Shown here: piece after piece, positions 1 through 10,437 of the stretch
How positions within the stretch are numbered: position 1 is the first letter of the stretch
Layout of the letters: the number at the start of each line of letters is the position of its first letter
Source: Rhizobium sp. SL42
GTDB lineage: Bacteria > Pseudomonadota > Alphaproteobacteria > Rhizobiales > Rhizobiaceae
Direction of reading: 5' to 3'
Assembly: GCF_021729845.1 (NCBI RefSeq)
Contig: NZ_CP063398.1
Location: 372,001 to 436,000 of the forward strand
DNA length: 64,000 nucleotides
Notes under the pieces: model-generated
Seen by the model: the letters and a program-made list of their open reading frames with translations, nothing else
What the model was told of the DNA's origin: nothing
Databases searched by the model: none
Translations under genes and position numbers: made by a program

Positions 1-943
1 CAACCACATCGCTGGCGATGCTCTTGTGCAGGATAAGACGGGATCCGGCATTGCAGCACTCGCCGGCATTGAAGTAGGCACCGAAGACAGCCGCATCGAC
101 GAAAGCGTCAAGATCACAATCCGGAAAGACGATCTGCGGGTTCTTGCCGCCGAGCTCCAGCGAGACCTTTTTCAGTGTCTCTGCGGCGTTTCGCATCGTC
201 AACTTGCCGACACCAGTCGAACCGGTGAATGACACCATATCGACATCGGGATGCGCAGTCAGCACGGCGCCGACCTCCGGGCCGGTTCCCGTGACGATGT
301 TGACGACGCCTTTCGGCACACCCGCTTCAAGCAGGATCTCGCCCAGCACGATGGTCGATCCAGATGACAGTTCGGATGGCTTGACCACTGTGGTGCAACC
401 GGCCGCCAGCGCGAAGGGGAGTTTCTGGCCGACGATCAGGAACGGAAAATTCCATGGCGTGATAATCGAGACGACCCCGATCGCCTCGCGCAGCACGACA
501 CCGAGAGTGCCATCGCCCAGCGTATTATAGCTTTCGCCATGCAGGTCGCGCGCAAGGGCAGCCGCATAGCGCCAGATGTCGACGGAACCGGCGATTTCAC
601 CGCGAACCTGGCTGATCGGCTTGCCGGCTTCAATTGCATCGAGATAGGCAAGTTCTTCGGCACGCGATGCAATCAGATCCGCAGCTTTCAGCAGGATGGC
701 GGAACGCTCGGAAGCCGTCATGCGCGGCCAGGGGCCTGTATCGAATGCCTGGCGGGCAACGGCGATGGCGCGCTCAGCATCAGCCTTGCTTCCAGCCTGG
801 AAACGGCTGACGATGACGCCATGGCTTGGCGCCACGCGCTCGATCGGCTCTCCCCTACCCTCAACCCAATCGCCATCGATCAGCATCTTGAAGTCGCGTG
901 CGGTCGTGTCTCTGAGCGCTTTCGGGCTTACCAGGACTGTCAT
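1..943 (-). CDS. Aldehyde dehydrogenase, NAD(P)-dependent (C-terminus cut off by window start)
   Basis: Oxidises an aldehyde to its acid using NAD(P); cytosolic. About 314 N-terminal residues are visible. They include the cofactor-domain segment VSIITPWNFPF, the FTGSTGVGK nucleotide loop, the general-base ELGGKNP motif, and NAGECCNAG, where the catalytic Cys lies. The reading frame continues off position 1. The start at 943 is chosen because a GGGAGA box lies about 6 nt upstream and because the ATG overlaps the TAA of the upstream enoyl-CoA hydratase (TAATG). A second in-frame ATG at 949 is too close to that box. It is the last visible gene of the operon lacI-afr-CoA-transferase-hydratase-dehydrogenase. 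The family is certain; the substrate (perhaps a semialdehyde or a sugar-derived aldehyde) cannot be read from the sequence. Confidence 0.9.
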   Translation of the reverse strand, partial: MTVLVSPKALRDTTARDFKMLIDGDWVEGRGEPIERVAPSHGVIVSRFQAGSKADAERAIAVARQAFDTGPWPRMTASERSAILLKAADLIASRAEELAYLDAIEAGKPISQVRGEIAGSVDIWRYAAALARDLHGESYNTLGDGTLGVVLREAIGVVSIITPWNFPFLIVGQKLPFALAAGCTTVVKPSELSSGSTIVLGEILLEAGVPKGVVNIVTGTGPEVGAVLTAHPDVDMVSFTGSTGVGKLTMRNAAETLKKVSLELGGKNPQIVFPDCDLDAFVDAAVFGAYFNAGECCNAGSRLILHKSIASDVV

Positions 944-1722
944 TACCATTCTCCCTTGAATTTTGGTGGGCGCTTGTCGCTGAATGCGGATACGCCTTCC
1001 TTAAGGTCGCCGGTCTTTGCCGCCAGAATAGAGCCGAGCGCCTCGACCGCCGCGCCATTGTCTTCGCCGCTCGAAACGGCAATCATCAGCTTGACCATTT
1101 CAAGCGCTGCAGGACCGCGATCAGCGATCCGCCTCGCATAGTCTTTCGCTGCGGCAACAGCGTTTCCGGTCGCGGTCACACTATCGACGATGCCGTGTGC
1201 CTGGGCCTGTTCAGCCGTGAAGATTTCGCCGCCGAGTGCCATGCGGCGCACCACCTGCGCGCCGAAGCGCTTGACGAGCCTTTGCGTGCCGGACCAGCCA
1301 GGCACCATGCCAAGGCCGGTCTCGGGCAGACCAACCCGGACCTGCTCTTCGGCGATCCGGATATCGGCAATGCCGGCAAGTTCCAGGCCACCACCCAATG
1401 CATCGCCGTTGATGGCGGCGATCAGCGGCATGCGCAGCGTTGCCATTCGCTCAAAAACACGGTGACCGTGGCGGACCCAGGCGTGGCCGAATTCTTCCGG
1501 CCGCATGCCGCCCCAGGCCTTGATATCGCCGCCGGCGCTGAAACCCTTGCCTTCACCCGTGAGGACGGCGGCGCGAACCTGGCTATTCGCCTCCACTTCG
1601 TCTGCGGCATCGGTGAGCGCTTTCAGCATGTCGAGGTCGAGCGCATTGCGCTTTTCCGGCCGCGACACGGTAAGGATCGCCACATGCTCCTCAATATCGA
1701 TCCGGACCGTACCGCTAGCCAT
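943..1722 (-). CDS. Enoyl-CoA hydratase/isomerase (crotonase) family protein
   Basis: Crotonase-fold enzyme acting on acyl-CoA thioesters, usually hydrating 2-enoyl-CoA. About 259 residues, the normal length for the family. Visible motifs are RPEKRNAL near the N-terminus, GFSAGGDIKAW (oxyanion-hole segment), NGDALGGGLELA (second oxyanion-hole strand and helix) and PETGLGMVPGWSGTQRL, where the catalytic acidic residue normally sits. I place the start at 1722 (MASGTVRI). The longer open frame to 1800 only overlaps the CoA-transferase. This ATG overlaps the transferase stop by 8 nt and the gene's TAA overlaps the dehydrogenase ATG, so the three are translationally coupled. It may act on the CoA ester made by the neighbouring transferase. 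The exact reaction (hydratase, isomerase or other crotonase) is not determined. Confidence 0.9.
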   Translation of the reverse strand: MASGTVRIDIEEHVAILTVSRPEKRNALDLDMLKALTDAADEVEANSQVRAAVLTGEGKGFSAGGDIKAWGGMRPEEFGHAWVRHGHRVFERMATLRMPLIAAINGDALGGGLELAGIADIRIAEEQVRVGLPETGLGMVPGWSGTQRLVKRFGAQVVRRMALGGEIFTAEQAQAHGIVDSVTATGNAVAAAKDYARRIADRGPAALEMVKLMIAVSSGEDNGAAVEALGSILAAKTGDLKEGVSAFSDKRPPKFKGEW

Positions 1723-3326
1723 GGAAACGACCCTCCAGAACCATGGGCGCCTTGGTGGGCAACTCAAGGCCGATGCGGCCTTCGTCAAACAGGCTCGCAT
1801 CCATCAGCTTGAGATCGGGCGAAACCGCCAGCGGGAAATCGGACTGATCGAGAATATCTGCCTGAAGTTCGATACCGGGCGCGATTTCCGTCAGCACAAT
1901 ACCGGCCTGTGTCAGCTTCATCACACAGCGCTCCGTGACATAGGTAATGTCCTGACCCTGTTCGATCGCACGCTTGCCGGAAAATGTGACGTGCTCGACC
2001 TCGTTCACCAGTTTCTTGAGCTTTCCTTCCTTCTCGATCACAAGCTTTCCGGCGTCGATGGCAAGCTTTGCACCGGCGTTGAACATGCCGGAAAAGACGA
2101 TCTTGCGGGCTCTGGCCGTAATGTCGACAAAGCCGCCTGCTCCTGCCGTCACATGCGGGCGGAAAGAGAGCTTTGAAACGTTGACGGAGCCATCCCTGCC
2201 GATCTCCAGGAAGGAAAGCAGCGAGGCATCAAAGCCGCCACCCTGGAAGTAGGTAAACTGGTAGGGCGATGGCATATAGGCATCGGCATTCGACGCGCAG
2301 CCAAACGCGAAATCGAGAAGCGGCACGCCCCCGACAGCGCCCTGTTCGATCACCCAGGTCACCGCCCCATGCAGGCCTTCCTCCATCAGGATGCGCGGCA
2401 CATTGGCGGAAATGCCGAAACCGAGATTGACGCAGCTATTGGCCTGTAATTCCTGCGCCACGCGACGGGCAATCACCTTCTGGATGTTGAATTCCGGCAC
2501 GCTGAACGTTTCCAGAGGACGGAAGATCTCGCCGGAGATCGCCGGATCGTAGACGGTCTGCGTGGTCTGTTTCTGGTCGGGATCGACCACGATGTAGTCG
2601 ACAAGCATACCGGGCACACGCACGTCATGTGGCTTCAGCGAACCATCCTTGGTGATGCGCTTGACCTGGGCGATGATGATGCCGCCATTGTTGCGAGCAG
2701 CCAGCGCCTGGTCGAGACCGCCGAGATAGGCCCCTTCGTGTTCATAGGTCAGGTTGCCGTGCTCGTCGGCCGTTGTTGCCCGGATGATGGATACCTGTGG
2801 GATGATCGACGGGAAAAACAGCCATTCCTCCCCCTCGAATTCAACGCGCTTAACCACAGCCTCGCCCGGCGGCGGCATTCATCGCGCATCCCTGGCGTTC
2901 CGGATCGACAAAGGTGTCCAGCCCGACCTTTGTCAGCACACCCGGGCGCTTGGCGGCAGCCTCCCGGTGCATATCGAACAGGATGCCAGACGGAATATTG
3001 TAGGCCGGGATTTCGTTGCCGGTGATCATCTGCCAGATCAGCGGCGGCTCCGATGTCGATGGGCCCGAAGGATATGAGCCACCCAGAATACGCTTCAACA
3101 AGCCTTTCCTGGCGATGTGATCGACACCCTTGATGCCGCTCATATCGCCGGCCGCAATCGGGTGAAGCGTGGTGATGTCGCGCGGATGGCCGGTTGTCTC
3201 GAAGCGCTCGCCGATGGCCTTCAACATGAGGTCCGGGCAGCCAAGGCCACTGGACGAGGAGACAGACACGACAGCGCCATCCGGGATAAGGGCGGCGGCG
3301 GCGGCGGGGGTGATGTGCTTGTTCAT
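1715..3326 (-). pseudogene. YdiF-type acyl-CoA:acetate/3-ketoacid CoA-transferase, split by an apparent +1 frameshift
   Basis: Family I CoA-transferase transferring CoA between short-chain acids. The single-polypeptide YdiF-like form is about 530 aa. Two abutting frames each hold half of it. The first (start 3326, MNKHITPAAAAALIPDG) carries the alpha-like part through GLDTFVDPERQG. The second, entered near 2870, carries GEAVVKRVEFEGEEWLFF to the end, with the catalytic-Glu motif IEQGAVGG. At about 2866-2869 a GGG run leads frame 1 to NAAAGRGCG and a stop. Deleting one G restores NAAAGEAVVKR in one open frame of about 535 codons. The start has AGGG 6 nt upstream; the afr stop is 11 nt away. 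The stop overlaps the hydratase ATG. It is either a real inactivation or a base-calling error in a GC run; codon content looks intact on both sides. Confidence 0.75.
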
Positions 3327-3337
3327 GGTGACCCTGC

Positions 3338-5385
<2,048 letters not shown>

Positions 5386-5423
5386 CAATTCCTCCTGCGA
5401 CTTTCGCAAGTGTCACCCTCCAT

Positions 5424-5441
5424 AATTGGAACGTTCCAATT
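5424..5441. promoter_or_regulatory. LacI-type operator O1 (perfect palindrome)
   Basis: AATTGGAACGTTCCAATT is a perfect 18-bp inverted repeat with the central CG typical of LacI/GalR operators. It lies in the divergent region between the lacI gene and the DUF993 gene, close to lacI. Assignment to this LacI protein is by position only. Confidence 0.75.
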
Positions 5442-5596
5442 CGTCAAGGCGAAAAAATCGAACCCGACCGCCTCGCTCCCCGCCTAACAGAAGATATCGC
5501 CACTAGAATTTCACTGAATAAATCTGATGCTTCGCCCCATACGCGTTGTTTCGGGATGAAATCCCTCGATCAATGATTCCAACCATTCATCTTGAT

Positions 5597-5614
5597 ATTT
5601 GGAACGATCTAAAT
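5597..5614. promoter_or_regulatory. Second, imperfect LacI-type operator O2
   Basis: ATTTGGAACGATCTAAAT repeats the TTGGAACG half of the upstream perfect palindrome; its second half matches the symmetric sequence at 7 of 9 positions. It lies 32 bp before the DUF993 start codon and about 173 bp from O1, a spacing compatible with looping. Inferred from similarity to O1. Confidence 0.55.
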
Positions 5615-5646
5615 TATTGGCAATTGGCACGGACGAGGAGAACCCC

Positions 5647-6813
5647 ATGACCCTGACATTGAACCTGCCCGCTGCGGACGGAACCGCCGCCCCTTACACA
5701 CTGATCGGAACCCCGGTCGAAAGACCTTCCACCCCACCGATTTTCAATCGAATTGCCTATGCCGCCGCCCATGTCGTATCGGCCCCCTTCTCAGACCACG
5801 ACCCATGGAACCGACCAGCCATCGACTGGGACACGACCATGGCTTTCCGACACCATCTCTGGAGCCTTGGCTTCAAGATTGCCGAGGCCATGGACACCTC
5901 TCAGCGCGGCATGGGCTTGGGCTGGATTGGCGCGCAGGAACTTATCCGCCGCTCTCTAGCGGAGGCAAAGACCGTCGAGGGCGCCGATCTCGCCTGCGGT
6001 GTCGGGACGGATCATCTGGCACCGGCGGACACGCGATCAATCGACGACGTGATCGCCGCCTATGAAACACAGCTCGAATACGTGGAAAAATTCGGCGGCC
6101 GCGGCATCATGATGGCAAGCCGCGCACTGGCCCGCGTTGCGGTATCGGCCGACGACTACATCAAGGTCTATGGCCGCATCCTTTCCCAGGCGAAGGACAA
6201 GGTCGTGCTTCACTGGCTCGGCGACATGTTCGATCCCCAGCTTGCCGGCTATTGGGGCAGCAAGGATTTCGAACAGGCGCTCGACTGCGTGCTGAACATT
6301 ATCTCTGAAAACAGGGACAAGATTGAAGGCATCAAGATCTCGCTTCTAGAAAACAGCAAGGAAGTCGCGCTGCGTGACCGGCTGCCGCAAGGCGTACTTT
6401 GCTTCACCGGCGATGACTTCAACTACGCCGAGTTGATCGAAGGCGACGGGAAGCGCCACAGCCACGCCTTGCTCGGCATTTTCGATGCGGTGGCTCCGTC
6501 AGCCTCCAAGGCGCTTGCTTGCCTTGCAAACGGCGACGCAAAAACCTTCCGCGCCGTCATTGAGCCCACAGTCCCCTTGTCGCGAAAAATCTTCGAAGCC
6601 CCGACGCAGTACTACAAGGCGGGCGTCGTATTTCTCGCATGGCTGAACGGCCACCAGAGCCATTTCAGCCTGCCTGCCGGCATGCAATCAGCGCGGGGGA
6701 TCTTGCACTATGCGGATATCTTCCGCCTTGCCGATCAGGCAAACGTGCTCGACAATCCCGACCTGGCGACCAGACGGATGAAGAACTTCGCCGGAATCTA
6801 CGGCATCGAATAG
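5647..6813 (+). CDS. DUF993 family protein (dihydrodipicolinate-synthase-like fold expected)
   Basis: About 388 residues. I recognise the DUF993 family, usually labelled dihydrodipicolinate synthase family, from overall sequence character (NRIAYAAAHVV near the N-terminus, GIKISLLENSKE, the downstream LPQGVLCFTGDDFNY, and YADIFRLADQANVLDNPDLA at the end). KISLLE may hold the equivalent of the Schiff-base lysine of class I aldolases, but that is inference. Start at 5647 (MTLTLNLPA) follows GAGGAGAA with 4-8 nt spacing; the frame is open further upstream to 5599, which would lie inside operator O2. It is transcribed divergently from lacI-afr with two LacI-like palindromes between. A carbon-carbon lyase step in anhydro-/keto-sugar breakdown is a reasonable guess; no reaction is established from the sequence. 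Confidence 0.8.
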   Translation: MTLTLNLPAADGTAAPYTLIGTPVERPSTPPIFNRIAYAAAHVVSAPFSDHDPWNRPAIDWDTTMAFRHHLWSLGFKIAEAMDTSQRGMGLGWIGAQELIRRSLAEAKTVEGADLACGVGTDHLAPADTRSIDDVIAAYETQLEYVEKFGGRGIMMASRALARVAVSADDYIKVYGRILSQAKDKVVLHWLGDMFDPQLAGYWGSKDFEQALDCVLNIISENRDKIEGIKISLLENSKEVALRDRLPQGVLCFTGDDFNYAELIEGDGKRHSHALLGIFDAVAPSASKALACLANGDAKTFRAVIEPTVPLSRKIFEAPTQYYKAGVVFLAWLNGHQSHFSLPAGMQSARGILHYADIFRLADQANVLDNPDLATRRMKNFAGIYGIE

Positions 6814-6937
6814 CCGATCCGGCGTCAACGGCAGCGTCTGTCAGTTGCGCGAACGCGACCCACCGACCCGACTTCATCGGCAACCGCGCCACGCCGTCTC
6901 AAAAAACGTGCCAATAGTTCGAGGATAGCCCAGAAAC

Positions 6938-7092
6938 GAAAAAAGCCTGCCGCGGGAGGAGGTGCGGCAGGCTTTTCGAATGGATGAACAGCGACTGGGA
7001 GGAGGAGTGCCGCTGTTCCTACAGGCGCCCCTGGGAGGAGGAGTGGGTCGCCTGAAACACGAAGCTCTGCGGGAGGAGGTGCATCGCTTCGT
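6938..7092 (-). ncRNA. Array of four cuckoo / alpha-r14-like sRNA stem-loops with CCTCCTCCC loops
   Basis: Four tandem hairpins on the minus strand each display CCTCCTCCC (an anti-Shine-Dalgarno sequence) in the loop. The complementary GGGAGGAGG copies are at 6954-6962, 6997-7005, 7033-7041 and 7071-7079. Stems differ in sequence but are conserved in form: 7059-7065/7086-7092, 7022-7027/7049-7054, 6986-6993/7011-7018 and 6943-6953/6964-6974. The last has an 11-bp perfect stem followed by a minus-strand T tract (6942-6938), so it doubles as the terminator. Known alphaproteobacterial CcsR/cuckoo RNAs and rhizobial alpha-r14 RNAs have this loop and sit downstream of DUF1127 genes, as here. Boundaries of individual RNAs and any promoter were not determined. 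Confidence 0.85.
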
Positions 7093-7277
7093 TGAAAACC
7101 AACATACAGCATCGCCGTGCTTATAAAATGCGCTTTGTTGCAGTGCAGCCATGCAAAAACAGTGACACTCCTGCACGCAAGATCCGCCGCCTAGGCCCGC
7201 AAGACTGGCGCAACGGGCGGGCGGGATTGCACCGCGCGACCCAATCCCAAATACCAAGCCAAACACAAGCCCAAACG

Positions 7278-7306
7278 CAAAAACGCCCGCGTCATCAGCG
7301 GGCGTC
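7278..7306 (-). terminator. Rho-independent terminator after the DUF1127 gene
   Basis: Reading the minus strand, ACGCCCGC (7306-7299) pairs with GCGGGCGT (7291-7284), a 7-nt loop between, followed by a T run (7283-7280). It lies about 30 bp past the DUF1127 stop, between that gene and the four-hairpin sRNA array, so the array needs read-through or its own promoter. Confidence 0.75.
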
Positions 7307-7334
7307 GTGCGGCATGCGAGAAAGTCTGCAGTCT

Positions 7335-7481
7335 TTAGCGAGCGTATGCTCCACGGGCAACGCGGTTGATGTCGGCACGGCTGATACCGATATCGGACAG
7401 TTCGCGGCTCGACATGCGGCCCAGTTCTGCAACCGTCTGACGATACTTGCGCCAGTTATTAAAAGAGCGTGCTACGTTCAT
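7335..7481 (-). CDS. DUF1127 small protein (CcaF1-like)
   Basis: A 48-residue basic protein, too short for many ORF callers. It starts MNVARSFNNWRKYRQTVAEL and continues with the DUF1127 signature LGRMSSRELSDIGISRADI; the end is VARGAYAR. The ATG at 7481 is preceded by an AAAGGGGA box. Small arginine-rich DUF1127 proteins in alphaproteobacteria are implicated in RNA binding and sRNA maturation, and in Rhodobacter the CcaF1 gene heads the transcript containing the CcsR sRNAs. The same pairing is seen here with the four-hairpin array downstream on the same strand. A terminator hairpin lies directly behind the gene. The family call is firm; the RNA-chaperone role is by analogy. Confidence 0.9.
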   Translation of the reverse strand: MNVARSFNNWRKYRQTVAELGRMSSRELSDIGISRADINRVARGAYAR

Positions 7482-7798
7482 GATGATCCCCTTTCGTGAG
7501 GTCTCTTTGACGCCAGCAACCTTGCTTCAGTTCCAACGTCGTTTCGATGATTGGAATATAGGCGATTGCACGCCCTTGCAAAAGTGACAAGCTCACAGGT
7601 CAGCCATGCAAATTATGCATCAGCCGAGTGCGGTCGAAGTAAACAGGGACTTTCGAACACCTCGGCCATGACCAAGGAACCCATCGCAACGGAACAAGAT
7701 CGGCAAATGGGACGTCAAATTGCTTGATGTGGATCATGGCCAACGTATGCCTTCGAACTAGGATCGCCATCGGACGACTTCCCTGAGGAGGATGGAAC
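7482..7798. other. Intergenic region between the DUF1127 gene and the divergent metallo-hydrolase
   Basis: About 317 bp holding the upstream regions of two divergent genes. A minus-strand open frame at 7600-7800 has no recognisable family content, no plausible ribosome site, and would overlap the metallo-hydrolase start, so it is not called. No clear operator or RNA structure was found. Confidence 0.5.
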
Positions 7799-9391
7799 AT
7801 GTCGGACGAACCGATTCTCCGTTTTCATGGAGCAGCAGGGGCCGTCACCGGCTCATGTCATCTGCTGGAATGGCAGGATCAACGGGTCCTGATCGACTGC
7901 GGCATGTTTCAAGGTTCCAAGACAGAGAAGGAACTGAACTACCGGCCCTTTCCGTTCCAGCCGCACCGGATCGACGCTGTCATCCTGACACATGCCCATA
8001 TCGATCACTCCGGCCTGTTACCCAAGCTTGCAAAGGCCGGGTACGAAGGGCCGATCTATGCGACGCAGCCAACGGCGGACTTGTGTTCGATCATGCTGCC
8101 GGATTCTGCCCATATCCAGGAAAGCGAGGTCGTGCATCTCAACAGGCGCAACGAACGTCGGGGCCGTGAAAGTGTCGAACCGATCTATACCGCCGAGGAT
8201 GCGGCCGTTTCCCTCACGCTGTTCAGGCCGGTCGATCTGGAAGTCTGGCAGCAAGCGACGCGGTCCATTCGCTTTCGTCTATGGAATGCCGGCCATCTCC
8301 TCGGCTCGGCATCTGTGGAGATCGAAATAGCAACAGCCGATCGTCCGCTTCGGTTGCTGTTTTCCGGTGACATTGGCCCGGAGCACAAGCTGCTGCAATT
8401 CGATCCGAAGGCGCCGACAGATTTCGACTACGTCATTTGTGAAAGCACCTATGGCGATCGCGAGAGACTTGAAACATCGGACCCGACGCGCCGTGCGGCA
8501 CTGATGGCCGAGGTCCGCGCCGCCAACCGTCACGACGGCGCCCTGATCATTCCCTCCTTCGCGGTCGAGCGAACCCAGGAACTTCTGGCGGACCTTGTTT
8601 ACCTCATGAACACCAAGGCCGTGGACACTTGCCCGATCATCATCGATTCACCGCTCGCCACGCGCGCCAGCGAAATCTTCGCCCGGCATGCTCGCAGGAT
8701 GGAAAACGGTCAATTGCTGAGCAAGGCGCTGCATGCGAAGAACGTGCGGTTCACCCAGACGGTCGAACAGTCCAAGGCCGTCGACTTCATCCGGGGCTTT
8801 CATATCGTGATCGCCGCCAGCGGGATGTGCGAGGCGGGGCGCATCCGCCACCGCCTGAAAAACTGGCTTTGGCGAGACAATGGCACGGTCCTTCTTGTCG
8901 GATATCAGGCGGCCGGAACGCTGGGGCGGATTCTCGAAGATGGAGCGGCCACAGTCCGCATCCAAGGCGACGAAATCAAGGTGCGTGCCCGCATCCGCAA
9001 GCTGGAGATCTACAGTGGCCATGCCGACGGCACGGAATTGCTGTCATGGGTCAAGGCAAGGCAGCCGATCAGGGCGGGGGTATTTCTGGTCCATGGCGAA
9101 GAGGCGGCTCTTTCTGGTCTCGCCCAGCGCCTGTCGTCCATCCTTGATGACAGCCGGATCGTGACACCTCATCTCGATTCCGCATTCAAGCTCACCAAGG
9201 ATGCCGCGATTGACGTATCGGAAGCGCGCGCGTTGCGCCTGGAACCGCTGAGGGCTGGACACCACGACTGGCACAACACATTCCAGTCGTTCATCCTCAA
9301 ACTGCAGGCCGAGCTGCAAAATGCAGCCAGCGACAAGGAACGCGGCGTCGTGCTACGCAAACTGAAGCGAGCGCTGGCCGGTGAGGATTGA
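7799..9391 (+). CDS. MBL-fold metallo-hydrolase with beta-CASP domain (RNA-processing exonuclease family)
   Basis: 530-residue metallo-beta-lactamase superfamily protein of the CPSF73/YSH1-like beta-CASP type, normally a zinc-dependent ribonuclease. Seen in order: N-terminal strand GAAGAVTGSCHLLE, zinc motif HAHIDH at residues 65-70 followed by SG, NAGHLLGSASVEIE, SGDIGPE (metal Asp), CESTYGDR (beta-CASP entry), IIPSFAVERTQELL, IAASGMCEAGRIRHRL, VGYQAAGTLGR and the C-terminal metal motif SGHADG. A GAGGAGGA box lies about 6 nt before the ATG. It stands alone on this strand. It has no KH domain and is not RNase J. RNA turnover is the usual role of the family; no substrate can be deduced. Confidence 0.92.
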   Translation: MSDEPILRFHGAAGAVTGSCHLLEWQDQRVLIDCGMFQGSKTEKELNYRPFPFQPHRIDAVILTHAHIDHSGLLPKLAKAGYEGPIYATQPTADLCSIMLPDSAHIQESEVVHLNRRNERRGRESVEPIYTAEDAAVSLTLFRPVDLEVWQQATRSIRFRLWNAGHLLGSASVEIEIATADRPLRLLFSGDIGPEHKLLQFDPKAPTDFDYVICESTYGDRERLETSDPTRRAALMAEVRAANRHDGALIIPSFAVERTQELLADLVYLMNTKAVDTCPIIIDSPLATRASEIFARHARRMENGQLLSKALHAKNVRFTQTVEQSKAVDFIRGFHIVIAASGMCEAGRIRHRLKNWLWRDNGTVLLVGYQAAGTLGRILEDGAATVRIQGDEIKVRARIRKLEIYSGHADGTELLSWVKARQPIRAGVFLVHGEEAALSGLAQRLSSILDDSRIVTPHLDSAFKLTKDAAIDVSEARALRLEPLRAGHHDWHNTFQSFILKLQAELQNAASDKERGVVLRKLKRALAGED

Positions 9392-9429
9392 GCCAAGCTT
9401 GAGCCCTTCGACACGACAATCTGCGTCAT

Positions 9430-9455
9430 AAATTTTGACCGGAAGGTCAAAATTT
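9430..9455. repeat. Perfect 11-bp inverted repeat between metallo-hydrolase and ABC genes
   Basis: AAATTTTGACC, spacer GGAA, then GGTCAAAATTT. It begins 38 bp past the metallo-hydrolase stop and about 145 bp before the substrate-binding-protein start. No T tract follows, so it is either a weak bidirectional terminator or a protein-binding palindrome. Confidence 0.5.
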
Positions 9456-9599
9456 CCGCTTGCGGTTCGACCGATGACAAAACCTTCGCCGTTTAAGGCA
9501 AACATTGGGGATTTGTCCGGCGCCATAACCAGCACGACATGCGACGCTTGTATCAACGCCGGACTATCAGGCCAATGATCAACAGATTGGACAATCACC

Positions 9600-10376
9600 A
9601 TGAAATGGTTTCAGACACTCGCTGCTGCCGCAGCATTCACCCAGTTCCTTTCCATGGGTATTGCCCACGCGGGCGCGAATCTTGACGAGATCAAATCGGC
9701 GGGCGTTCTGAAGATCGGCACCGAAGGAACCTATGCCCCGTTTACGTTTCATGACACGTCCGGCGCCCTGGTTGGCTTCGACGTCGAGATCGGCAAGGCC
9801 ATCGCCGAGAAGCTTGGCGTAACGGCGGAATTCCTCGAAGGAAAATGGGACGGCCTGATCGCCGGCATCGACGCCAAGCGTTATGACGTCGTGATCAACC
9901 AGGTTGGCATCACCGAGGAACGCAAGAAGAAGTATGACTTCTCCGACCCTTACATCGCCTCCAAGGCTGTCCTGATCGTCAAGGCCGACAATGACGGCAT
10001 CACCTCGTTTGCCGATCTGAACGGCAAGACCGCGGCACAGTCACTTTCCAGCAATTTCGGCAAACTGGCCCAGGCATCGGGCGCCGAGCTCGTCGGCACG
10101 GACGGCTTTGACCAGTCGATCCAGCTCGTGCTGACCGGCCGTGCCGATGCCACCATCAATGACAGCCTCTCCTTCCTCGACTTCAAGAAGCAGAAGCCCG
10201 ATGCGCCCGTGAAGATTGTCGCCGAACAGGCCGATGCCGATTACTCCGGCGTGATATTGCGCAAAGGCGAAACAGAGTTGCAGGACGCCATCAACAAGGC
10301 TTTGAACGACATCAAGGCTGACGGTACCTATGAGGCGATTTCGCAAAAATACTTCGGCGCCGACGTATCCAAATAA
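9600..10376 (+). CDS. Polar amino-acid (cystine-type) ABC transporter substrate-binding protein
   Basis: Periplasmic receptor of a PAAT-family importer, 258 aa. Signal peptide about 1-24 (MKWFQTLAAAAAF to IAHA, cleavage before GANLDE). The mature part begins with the family pattern GVLKIGTEGTYAPFTFHD and continues GFDVEIGKAIAEKLG, EFLEGKWDGLIAGIDAKRYDVVINQVGITEERKKKYDFSDPY (ligand-pocket Arg region) and YSGVILRKGETEL. The overall pattern resembles cystine-binding FliY/TcyJ proteins. It is the first of three genes (receptor, permease, ATPase). A 14-bp hairpin separates it from the permease, which would favour higher receptor expression. Ligand could be cystine, glutamate or another polar amino acid. 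Confidence 0.9.
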   Translation: MKWFQTLAAAAAFTQFLSMGIAHAGANLDEIKSAGVLKIGTEGTYAPFTFHDTSGALVGFDVEIGKAIAEKLGVTAEFLEGKWDGLIAGIDAKRYDVVINQVGITEERKKKYDFSDPYIASKAVLIVKADNDGITSFADLNGKTAAQSLSSNFGKLAQASGAELVGTDGFDQSIQLVLTGRADATINDSLSFLDFKKQKPDAPVKIVAEQADADYSGVILRKGETELQDAINKALNDIKADGTYEAISQKYFGADVSK

Positions 10377-10437
10377 AAGGTTTGGGAACTCGAAGCGCGG
10401 GGCGGTATCGAACCGGTCCGCGTATCGCTATAGTCTG

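Noticed and set aside
7600..7800. Minus-strand 66-codon frame before the metallo-hydrolase gene
   Set aside because: No ribosome site, no family content, overlaps the start of the divergent gene.
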